Assembly: GCA_003221085.1 (NCBI GenBank)
Contig: QHUD01000047.1
Location: forward strand, 1-11,306
Length of the DNA stretch: 11,306 bases
Direction of reading: 5' to 3'
Origin: Gemmatimonadota bacterium
GTDB lineage: Bacteria; Gemmatimonadota; Gemmatimonadetes; Gemmatimonadales; GWC2-71-9
The translations under genes were made by a program, and so were the position numbers. Within the stretch, counting starts at the first letter, position 1, and each line of letters opens with the position of its first letter. The notes under the pieces are model-generated. The model had not been told where the DNA came from, ran no database searches, and saw only the letters and a list, made by a program, of their open reading frames with translations. Below, in pieces: positions 1-5,504 of the stretch.

Positions 1-1
1 C

Positions 2-517
2 GCGGCCTCGGACGTGCCCGCGGCCTTCTTTCTGGTGGGCGAGCACGTGCGCCGGTTCCCGGAGGTTGCGCGCCGGGTCGCCGCGGCCGGACATGAGATT
101 GGAAACCACACCCTGCGGCACCGGAAATTGCACCTCCGGGGGCCGCGCCGGATCCGCGAGGAACTCGAGCGCACGCACGAGCTGATCTTCGAGGCGACGA
201 ATCGGGTCCCACGCAGCTTCCGTGCGCCGCACGGCTACCGCAACCCGTTCGTCGGCGTCGCCACCCGACGTCTCGCCTACACGGTGTTCGGATGGACGTT
301 CGGCGTGTGGGACTCGGACCCCCGCGTGTCGGCCGAGGAGATCCGGGCGCGCGTGCGCCGCAAGCTCCGGCCGGGTGCCATCATCCTGCTGCACGACGGT
401 GATGGCTACGATCCGCACGGCGACCGGCGCCGCACCGCGGCCGCCCTTCCCGGGATCATCGCGGACGCGCGGTCCGCGGGCTATACGTTCCGCCCGCTCG
501 GGGAGCTGGTCGCGTGA
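2..517 (+). CDS. Polysaccharide deacetylase (NodB domain), 5' truncated by the window edge
   Basis: This is a carbohydrate esterase family 4 (NodB-type) deacetylase, which removes N- or O-acetyl groups from cell-surface or peptidoglycan polysaccharides using a metal-bound His/Asp centre. The frame is open to the first base. About 171 residues are visible, and the N-terminal part that should carry the TFDDGP motif lies outside the window. Visible motifs in order are the metal-binding GNHTLRH (family HS/TxxH), the RSFRAPHGYRNP motif (family RxPxG), the DSDPR segment, and the C-terminal IILLHDGDG (family LxH, catalytic-base support). An internal GTG at 14 is not the true start, because NodB sequence already precedes it. 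The stop overlaps the GTG start of the next gene (GTGA, 514-517), which implies co-translation with the flippase-like gene. The family call is firm. The substrate (chitooligosaccharide, peptidoglycan or exopolysaccharide) cannot be read from the sequence. Confidence 0.93.
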   Translation, partial: AASDVPAAFFLVGEHVRRFPEVARRVAAAGHEIGNHTLRHRKLHLRGPRRIREELERTHELIFEATNRVPRSFRAPHGYRNPFVGVATRRLAYTVFGWTFGVWDSDPRVSAEEIRARVRRKLRPGAIILLHDGDGYDPHGDRRRTAAALPGIIADARSAGYTFRPLGELVA

Positions 518-1440
518 AATCGCGGACTGGGCGGTGGGTCGCATGGCTCGTCGCCCTCGTCGGCGTCGGCCTCGCGCTCAAGTTCGTCACCGGGTTCCCA
601 TGGGACGTGACCTTTGCGGCGCTGCTCGATGCCGATCGCTGGCTCCTCCTCGTCGCGCTCGCCGTCAACCTGTCGTCGCTCGTGGCCAAGGGGTGGGGCT
701 GGCACCTGCTCCTGAAGCCCGTCGCGCCCCACAGCTGGCGGGTGGCTCAGGAGGCGAACCTGGTGGGCGCCGCCGTGAACGACCTGGCCGTCGCGGTGGC
801 GGGCGAGGCCGCGCGCGTGCACCTGATCGTGCGCCGGGGCGGGGTTCCGGCGGGGGCCGCCGTGTCTTCGGTCGTGTGGACCCGCGTGGCGGAGGGGCTG
901 GCGCTCGCCTTGTTCCTGGTAATGGCGCCGAGCGTGCTGCAACTCGAGCCGTGGCTGCGCGCGGTCCAGAGCGGTGCGGGGCTGGCGCTAGTGGTGGTGC
1001 TGCTGCTCGCGTGGGGGCGCGGCTGGGCGTCGCTCGCCGACCGTTTGCCGGCATCGGTCCGGTCGCGGCTCGCTGTGCTGCGGGCCATGGGAACGGGTGG
1101 CCGGCTGCTGTGGCCGACCGCCTTTGCGCTCTACAATTGGGCGGCTCAGTGGGCCACGTACCACCTCGTCCTGCGGGCGACGCACGTGCCGGTGTCGCTC
1201 GCCGCTTCGTTCACGGCCCTCATCGTCGTGAACCTGGGCGGGCTGCTGCGGCCCACGCCGGCGAACGTCGGTATCACGCAAGCGGCACTGGTCGTGGGCC
1301 TGTTGCCGTTCGGGGTGGCGCCCGAGAACGCCGTCGCGGCCGGGTTGGCGCTGCAGGCTCTCCAGGTACTGCCGGTGCTGTTCCTCGGCGCGATGGTGAC
1401 GGGGTGGCGGCTGCTCAAGATCGAGTCCGAGCTCGCCTAA
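514..1440 (+). CDS. Flippase-like membrane protein (LPG synthase transmembrane region / UPF0104 family)
   Basis: This is a 308-residue polytopic inner-membrane protein of the family annotated as lysylphosphatidylglycerol synthase transmembrane region (UPF0104, AglD/YbhN-like). Hydrophobic helices run almost throughout, for example around residues 9-25, 45-60, 125-140, 155-170, 200-220, 228-245 and 275-300. A conserved polar stretch containing GEAARVHLIVRR sits near residues 90-105. The late NLGGLLRPTPANVGITQAA segment matches the family's pattern of Pro and Gly before the last helices. There is no soluble C-terminal synthase (MprF catalytic) domain, so it is unlikely to make lysyl-PG. Members often sit beside glycosyltransferases or deacetylases and are thought to move or modify lipid-linked sugars. 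The GTG start at 514 is set by the 4-base overlap with the deacetylase stop. Family call is good; biochemical role is inference. Confidence 0.85.
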   Translation: MKSRTGRWVAWLVALVGVGLALKFVTGFPWDVTFAALLDADRWLLLVALAVNLSSLVAKGWGWHLLLKPVAPHSWRVAQEANLVGAAVNDLAVAVAGEAARVHLIVRRGGVPAGAAVSSVVWTRVAEGLALALFLVMAPSVLQLEPWLRAVQSGAGLALVVVLLLAWGRGWASLADRLPASVRSRLAVLRAMGTGGRLLWPTAFALYNWAAQWATYHLVLRATHVPVSLAASFTALIVVNLGGLLRPTPANVGITQAALVVGLLPFGVAPENAVAAGLALQALQVLPVLFLGAMVTGWRLLKIESELA

Positions 1441-1467
1441 AAAGCGATGGGGAGCGGGGAAAAAGGG

Positions 1468-1497
1468 TGACGAGTTCGCCGCGCGCCCGCCTACCTT
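1468..1497 (+). promoter_or_regulatory. Possible promoter for a leaderless transcript
   Basis: TACCTT (1492-1497) resembles the TAnnTT -10 elements seen in some GC-rich non-proteobacterial groups. A TGACGA block (1468-1473) lies 18 bases upstream as a -35 candidate. The GTG at 1505 is 7 bases after the -10, about where transcription would begin, and no Shine-Dalgarno is visible. The assignment is pattern-based only. Confidence 0.3.
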
Positions 1498-1504
1498 CCC
1501 CGAC

Positions 1505-1735
1505 GTGTCCCCCACGTACCGGATGCCGGGCGCGGCCAGGCGGCGACGCGAAGCCGGGATCGCGGAGGTGGCGCGGGCCCTCGCGGCAGCTCGCTGCGCT
1601 GCTCGGGTCGCGGGGCTCGGGACCGGCGAGTTCGTGGTGCGGGAGCTCCTGCTCAGCGTAATCGACGAGCTCAATCGGGCGGAACGGGCCGTCGCGAGTC
1701 TCGTCTCTATGTCACCGCGTGACGGCGTTCCGTGA
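1505..1735 (+). CDS. Small hypothetical protein (76 aa), uncertain
   Basis: I do not recognise this protein. It is short, Ala/Arg-rich at the N-terminus and predicted helical, with a more protein-like second half (around residues 42-70, including LLLSVIDELNRAERAVASL). There is no signal peptide, Cys motif or membrane helix. Two things favour it: a TACCTT box 7 bases before the GTG, which would give a leaderless mRNA, and a stop only 9 bases from the convergent M48 protease stop, so it neatly fills the gap between neighbours. Against it are the absence of a Shine-Dalgarno, the short length, and the ease with which GC-rich DNA produces such frames. If it is not a gene, 1441-1744 is a non-coding gap in which I see nothing else. 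Confidence 0.35.
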   Translation: MSPTYRMPGAARRRREAGIAEVARALAAARCAARVAGLGTGEFVVRELLLSVIDELNRAERAVASLVSMSPRDGVP

Positions 1736-1744
1736 CGCCACCGC

Positions 1745-2788
1745 TCACGCGACGCTTCCCCCCTCTTTCTTGAGCTGCGCGTATCCCATGCCGCGCAGGA
1801 TGGCGATCCGCTTCGCCATGGGCGGATGGGTCGCGAGCGCGTCGGCGAAGAGACCTTCATGCGCCGTGAGACGCCGGCCCAGCGGGTCGGCGATGCAGAG
1901 GTGGGCTGCGCCGCGTTTGATGGCCGTGGTCGGAGCCACCGCACCATCGATCTTTTGGAGCGCACCGGCGAGCGCGAGCGGGTTCCGGGTGAACTGTGCG
2001 CTCATCGCGTCCGCCAGGTACTCGCGCTTGCGGCTGACCGCCAGCGCCAGGACCTGCGCGATGATCGGCGCGAGGATCCACGACACAATCCACACCACCA
2101 GCAGGACGACGAGCAGCGGGCCGGCACCGCCCTTCTTTCCGCCGCCGCGGGAACCCCCGCCACCTCCCCCGCCCACGTTCATGCCTCCCCGCAGCACGCG
2201 GGTCGCGCCGTCGTGCATCAGGGCGATAGCGCCGACCAGCGCCGCGAGCATGGTCATCAGCCGGACATCGAGGTTCTTCACGTGCCCGAGCTCGTGTCCC
2301 ACGACCGCCTGGAGCTCTTCGCGGTTGCAGAGCTCGAGTAGGCCGCGCGTCACCGCGATGTGCGCGTGCAACGGATCGGTGCCCGTCGCGAAGGCATTGG
2401 GATCGGGGTCGTCCACGATCCAGATGTGCGGCCGCGGGACGCCCGCGGCGATGGCCATTTCCTCGACCACGTTGACCAGCTGCTTCTCTTGCGGATCAGT
2501 AGGGTCCACGACGGCGCGCGCCCCGGTGGACCAGAGCACCTTTTCGGGGCCCGTCGCGTAGGCATACCAGGCGGTGAGCAGCGCGGCGACGGTCAGCGCG
2601 ATTCCGAACCAGGGGAAGACGTGGTGATAGGCGGTGCCGGGCGCGTCACGCGTGGACAAGTAGTAGATGTAATCCCCGCCGAACCCGAGCCACGCGAAAA
2701 ACGCCACGAAGCCAATCACCAGCAGGACCGTCCGCCGGCGATTGGCTTCCTGTTGTTGAAATAGGCTGAGCGAGGTGTCGTCGCTCAC
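1745..2788 (-). CDS. M48 family (HtpX-like) membrane zinc metalloprotease
   Basis: This is a 347-residue integral-membrane zinc endopeptidase of family M48, the group that includes HtpX, which degrades damaged membrane proteins. Two N-terminal helices lie near residues 20-37 and 60-78. The active site is HELGH (His165, Glu166, His169), with the third zinc ligand probably Glu256 in REYLADAMSA. A hydrophobic segment follows the active site (around 181-190), and a longer one (224-250) precedes Glu256. Between them lies a Gly-rich, Ser/Lys-containing linker (around 201-221) with a run of seven Gly. The C-terminal THPPMAKRI matches the family HPP motif. I chose the GTG at 2788 because it overlaps the LemA stop as GTGA. 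A longer frame extends to 2854 but would lie inside lemA. Pairing of M48 proteases with LemA proteins is a recurrent bacterial arrangement. Family call is strong; substrates are unknown. Confidence 0.92.
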   Translation of the reverse strand: MSDDTSLSLFQQQEANRRRTVLLVIGFVAFFAWLGFGGDYIYYLSTRDAPGTAYHHVFPWFGIALTVAALLTAWYAYATGPEKVLWSTGARAVVDPTDPQEKQLVNVVEEMAIAAGVPRPHIWIVDDPDPNAFATGTDPLHAHIAVTRGLLELCNREELQAVVGHELGHVKNLDVRLMTMLAALVGAIALMHDGATRVLRGGMNVGGGGGGGSRGGGKKGGAGPLLVVLLVVWIVSWILAPIIAQVLALAVSRKREYLADAMSAQFTRNPLALAGALQKIDGAVAPTTAIKRGAAHLCIADPLGRRLTAHEGLFADALATHPPMAKRIAILRGMGYAQLKKEGGSVA

Positions 2789-3369
2789 ACTTTCGGCTTC
2801 ATCGAGAGATCGACTTGCGGCACGGCCTTCTCGGCCTGATCCTCGAGCTCCCACAGATCGGCCGGCTGCGCCTGGGCGAGCCCGGTGACCATGTTGGTCG
2901 GGAATTGCTGCTGCCTGGTGTTGTACTGGGTGGCCGTGTCGTTGTACAGCTGACGCGCGAACGCCACCTTGTTTTCCGTGGACGTGAGCTCTTCCTGCAG
3001 CTGGCCGATGTTGCCCGTGGCCTTGAGCTGGGGGTATTGCTCCACCACCACCATGAGGCGCTGCAGCGCGGACGACAACGCGTTCTCCGCCTGGCTGATC
3101 TGCTTGATGCCTTCGGGCCCGGTTGCGTTGACCTTCACCGCCTGGTTACGGGCCTGAATCACCGCTTCGAGCGTCGATCGCTCGAACTCCATGGCACCCT
3201 TGACGGCGTTCACCAGGTTGGGGATCAGATCGTGGCGCCGCTTGAGTTGGACGTCGATCTGCTTGAAGGCGTTCAGCGTCTGGTTCTTGAGAGAGACGAG
3301 CCCGTTATACGCGCCGATCACCCAGCCCACTACGATCACCACGACGACGAGGAAAATGATCGAGCCCAT
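2785..3369 (-). CDS. lemA: LemA family membrane-anchored protein
   Basis: This 194-residue protein matches the usual LemA size and layout. A single N-terminal membrane helix (about residues 3-22, Val/Ile-rich) is followed by a helical-bundle domain. The signature YNGLVSLKNQ, then IDVQLKRRHDLIPNLV, is clear, as is the later coiled helix NALSSALQRLMVVVEQYPQLK. LemA proteins are anchored with a short or absent N-terminal tail and a mostly helical soluble domain; their function is poorly defined. The ATG at 3369 is chosen over longer readings because GGAG (3375-3378) lies 5 bases upstream and the membrane helix begins at once. Its stop overlaps the M48 protease start by 4 bases, so the two are probably translated together and may act together in envelope quality control, which is inference. 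Confidence 0.93.
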   Translation of the reverse strand: MGSIIFLVVVVIVVGWVIGAYNGLVSLKNQTLNAFKQIDVQLKRRHDLIPNLVNAVKGAMEFERSTLEAVIQARNQAVKVNATGPEGIKQISQAENALSSALQRLMVVVEQYPQLKATGNIGQLQEELTSTENKVAFARQLYNDTATQYNTRQQQFPTNMVTGLAQAQPADLWELEDQAEKAVPQVDLSMKPKV

Positions 3370-3374
3370 GGTAA

Positions 3375-3378
3375 CTCC
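3375..3378 (-). promoter_or_regulatory. Shine-Dalgarno for the LemA gene
   Basis: GGAG on the minus strand, 5 bases before the ATG at 3369. It decides the start over an in-frame ATG far upstream that would reach back into the MerR-like gene. Confidence 0.7.
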
Positions 3379-3397
3379 GTTTCGAAGTAATTCGACC

Positions 3398-4036
3398 CTA
3401 CGCGTCTCCCGATGGGAGGAGTTTCGCGAGCGCCTGGCGCACGGCTTCGGCGACCGCCGCGTCATCGGGCCCGAGCCGCGCCAGGGGATGGGCCGTCTCG
3501 ATGTGCAGCTCCACGCCCCGGCCCACCGGGATCCGGTGCCACGAGCTCGGGCTCTCGGGGTCCCGGGCGGCGTCCCGCGCCAGCCACGCCGTCAGCGCCC
3601 GTCCAGACTTGCCGCGTGGCGGCGCGCCCTTGCTCTTGAGCGCCAGCCGGTCCGGCACCGGTAGCGAGGCGCCCAGGACTTGTGCCGCGCGCCGCTCCAG
3701 CACGTCACCCGTCTGGTCGTGCATCTCCTTGATGATGGTGGCCAGCGTCGTGCCCTCCATCTGCCGCAGCTTGATCCACAAGAGCTGGAGAAAGTGACGG
3801 TAGGAGTACGTCGCGGCCGTGCCGCGTCCCTCGGGGGGGCTCACGAGACCCTTGGTCACGTAGAACCGGATCGTGCGCTCGCTCGGCTGCGCCCGCGCGG
3901 CCGCGTTGATCGGGGTGATCGCGGACGCGTCGAGCACGGCTCCGACGAGCGCGGCGAGGTCGCGCAGGTTCCACGGGGCGAGGTTGCGATACTCGCGCAG
4001 GGTGTGCAACGGCTCGGCGTGCGGCGCGCCCGTCAC
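3398..4036 (-). CDS. MerR-like transcriptional regulator
   Basis: This is a 212-residue DNA-binding protein. A winged helix-turn-helix of MerR type occupies about residues 35-105, with the characteristic run ERTIRFYVTKGLVSPPEGRG followed by TYSYRHFLQLLWIKLRQMEG and TLATIIKEM. MerR proteins normally place this domain within the first 10 residues, so the extra N-terminal stretch of about 30 residues (LREYRNLAPWNLRDLAALV) is somewhat unusual. The C-terminal part (about 110-212) has no Cys metal site and no effector domain that I recognise. It ends in a segment with GRGVELHIETAHPLARLG. The GTG start at 4036 overlaps the preceding response-regulator stop (GTGA). The next gene, lemA, begins 28 bases after its stop, so the regulator may control the operon it sits in (inference). 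Confidence 0.78.
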   Translation of the reverse strand: MTGAPHAEPLHTLREYRNLAPWNLRDLAALVGAVLDASAITPINAAARAQPSERTIRFYVTKGLVSPPEGRGTAATYSYRHFLQLLWIKLRQMEGTTLATIIKEMHDQTGDVLERRAAQVLGASLPVPDRLALKSKGAPPRGKSGRALTAWLARDAARDPESPSSWHRIPVGRGVELHIETAHPLARLGPDDAAVAEAVRQALAKLLPSGDA

Positions 4037-4443
4037 GCCTCAGCGCCTCCCCGCGCGCGCTCCTCACCGATCCGGCACACCGCGGTCAGCCAATCCGTCA
4101 CCTGGCGCAGATTAAACGGCTTCCGGATCACCACGCACTGGTGCCGCTCCAGCCAGGTGCGTACCTCGTCCGCCTCGGCGTCCCCCGTCATGATCGCGAT
4201 GCGGCCCTCGAGCATTGGCCACCGGTGCACGATAGCGAGGTAGAGGGCGAGCCCGGACATGGTCGGCAGGTGGATGTCGAGCAGCAGGGCGTCCGGTTGC
4301 TCGGTCGCGAGCAGCTCGTACGCCGTCTCGGCGCTGCCCGCGCCGATCACCCGAAGACCCTGGCGTGAGAGCAGGCGCTCCAGCACCCGGCGCAACGGGG
4401 CTTCGTCGTCGACGATGAGGATCGTGCGCGACCCGGCGCTCAT
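4033..4443 (-). CDS. Single-domain response regulator (CheY-like receiver)
   Basis: This 136-residue protein consists of one receiver domain and a short Arg/Gly/Ala-rich tail, with no output domain. The expected residues are all present: the acidic pair Asp12/Asp13 in ILIVDDE, phospho-acceptor Asp56 in LLLDIHLP, Thr86 in IMTGD, and Lys108 in IRKPF. It should therefore be phosphorylatable. Its kinase is not in the window. The ATG at 4443 overlaps the upstream gene's TGA (ATGA, 4440-4443). A longer reading up to 4716 would lie inside that gene in another frame and lacks receiver-like sequence. The protein could work by binding a neighbouring regulator or a kinase complex. Its place between two DNA-binding regulators suggests it conveys a phosphorylation signal to one of them, but this is inference. 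Confidence 0.9.
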   Translation of the reverse strand: MSAGSRTILIVDDEAPLRRVLERLLSRQGLRVIGAGSAETAYELLATEQPDALLLDIHLPTMSGLALYLAIVHRWPMLEGRIAIMTGDAEADEVRTWLERHQCVVIRKPFNLRQVTDWLTAVCRIGEERARGGAEA

Positions 4444-5237
4444 GAGGCGGAGGCCCGGGCCTGCGGCGGCGTCAGGAAGCGCTGGACCACGCGCGCCAGC
4501 GCCTCGCTCGAGTCGAGCGACAAGCGCATCTCCCCCGCCGTGAGCCCGAGGTACGCGCGCGCGTGCAACTGCAGGGTCTTGGTCTGCGCGTACCCCAGGC
4601 GCTTCGCCACGTCTTCGATCGTGAATCCGGGATCCTGCAACAGGCGGTGTGCGTAGAGCACCCGCGCCGCGGAAAGGAAGTGTCGGGGCGACGGCAGCCC
4701 CACCCGCGTGAACCACCGCTCGCAGGTACGCCGATCCACCCGCGCCCGCACCGCGACCTGGCCGACCGTCTGCACTTCGCCCGGCGAGCGCAGCGCCTCT
4801 TCCAGCACCCAGCGCAGCTCGCTGGGCAGGGGCGCGAGCGCGTCGGCCAGCTGGTCCAGGAGCTGCCGCGACGAGGAGCGTGCCTCCTCCTGGCCGAGCA
4901 CCTCCCGCAACCGGCTCGGGTGATCGTCGTAATTCGCGAACACCGCGTGCTGGATGCCACGCTGGCCCAGCGCCAAGAGCACCCCGGCGGTGCGAGGCGT
5001 GAGGGTGGTGTACAGCATCAGGGGGAGCGAGGGGAACAACACGCGCAGCCGCTCGATCTCTTGCGACCGCGCCTGGCCGGACAGGAGCGGGTCTACGACC
5101 GCCAGCTCGACGGGCCGACTGCGGATGCCCGTCAGCACATCGTCCCAGGTGGAAACCTGCGCGACAATGAAACGGGAGCCCGCGGCCCGGCGCAGCTTGT
5201 GGAATTGGACGTCGGGGACGGCGGCTAATACGAGCAT
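4440..5237 (-). CDS. AraC-type HTH regulator with N-terminal pseudo-receiver domain
   Basis: This is a 265-residue predicted transcription factor. Residues 1-115 look like a receiver fold: alternating hydrophobic strands, an aspartate at the expected place (Asp49 in LAVVDPLL) and a YTT strand at 76-78. However, the N-terminal acidic pair is missing (VPDVQ instead of DD) and no Lys follows the fifth strand (VFANYDD), so it probably cannot be phosphorylated normally. The C-terminal half is an AraC-type double helix-turn-helix, with the first HTH near 157-178 and the second near 205-232 (FTIEDVAKRLGYAQTKTLQLHARAYLGLTAGEMR). The ATG at 5237 follows a GGGGGA stretch. It is the first gene of a five-gene minus-strand cluster, and direct repeats lie just upstream, which suggests autoregulation. 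The HTH call is good; the receiver likeness is judged by eye. Confidence 0.82.
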   Translation of the reverse strand: MLVLAAVPDVQFHKLRRAAGSRFIVAQVSTWDDVLTGIRSRPVELAVVDPLLSGQARSQEIERLRVLFPSLPLMLYTTLTPRTAGVLLALGQRGIQHAVFANYDDHPSRLREVLGQEEARSSSRQLLDQLADALAPLPSELRWVLEEALRSPGEVQTVGQVAVRARVDRRTCERWFTRVGLPSPRHFLSAARVLYAHRLLQDPGFTIEDVAKRLGYAQTKTLQLHARAYLGLTAGEMRLSLDSSEALARVVQRFLTPPQARASAS

Positions 5238-5246
5238 GAATCCCCC

Positions 5247-5300
5247 AAAACCCCTAAATGTCGCAAAATCGCCCTACGATGCCGCAAAAACGCCCTAAAA
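5247..5300. repeat. Tandem A-tract direct repeats upstream of the AraC-type regulator gene
   Basis: Three imperfect units begin with CCCTA at 5252, 5272 and 5293. The first two continue to the shared core ATG-YCGCAAAA (5258-5268 and 5279-5289), with a unit length of 20-21 bases, about two helical turns. The third is shorter, CCCTAAAATCGGG. A-runs sit at 5247-5250, 5265-5268, 5286-5290 and 5297-5300, in otherwise GC-rich DNA. Spacing of about 21 bases is what AraC-family proteins often use for paired half-sites. The repeats lie 15-60 bases before the start at 5237, so they overlap the probable promoter. Confidence 0.6.
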
Positions 5301-5364
5301 TCGGGACGCCTCCGTACCCAGGTTGTGGAGTCCCTGTTGCGCCCATTCCACATCCTGGTCTAGC

Positions 5365-5369
5365 GGAGG
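5365..5369 (+). promoter_or_regulatory. Shine-Dalgarno for the 41-aa peptide gene
   Basis: GGAGG, 4 bases before the ATG at 5374. It is one of the clearest ribosome binding sites in the window and the main support for so short a gene. Confidence 0.65.
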
Positions 5370-5373
5370 TCAC

Positions 5374-5499
5374 ATGTCCCGCATTCGCGCCCTGTTCACC
5401 CTGCTCGTCGTCGCGTTCGCTCTCTCCACCGTCGCCTGTGCGGACGCCACTGGCCCCCGCCACGGCTGCGATATCAACAACAGCAACACCTGCAAGTAA
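5374..5499 (+). CDS. Small secreted or lipoprotein-like peptide (41 aa)
   Basis: I do not know a named family for this. The protein begins MSRIR, then has a hydrophobic stretch (residues 6-19, LFTLLVVAFALSTV), then ACADATGP. This looks like a signal peptide ending in a relaxed lipobox with Cys22 as the possible lipidated residue. The -3 position is Thr instead of Leu, so lipidation is uncertain. The mature part is only 20 residues, polar, with Cys32 and Cys40 enclosing a seven-residue loop DINNSNT, and ends in Lys41. A strong GGAGG lies 4 bases before the ATG. It runs divergently from the AraC-type regulator gene (136 bases between starts), and its stop is 5 bases from the convergent stop of the TPR gene. 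It could be a small lipoprotein, a secreted peptide, or a remnant of a longer lipoprotein. Confidence 0.6.
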   Translation: MSRIRALFTLLVVAFALSTVACADATGPRHGCDINNSNTCK

Positions 5500-5504
5500 G
5501 CATC

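Noticed and set aside
222..1661. A 479-codon plus-strand frame across the deacetylase and flippase-like genes
   Set aside because: The product is Arg/Ala/Gly/Pro-rich and low in complexity. The other frame encodes two recognised families.
988..1965. A 325-codon minus-strand frame covering the gap at 1441-1744
   Set aside because: It overlaps the flippase-like gene antisense and the M48 gene in another frame. It has Arg/Ser-rich composition and no recognisable motif.
4444..4716. In-frame N-terminal extension of the lone receiver
   Set aside because: It overlaps the HTH region of the AraC-type gene and has no receiver-like content before MSAGSRTILIVDDE.
5252..5300. CRISPR-like array
   Set aside because: There are only two to three degenerate units with no spacers of regular length and no cas genes. 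Operator-type repeats fit better.
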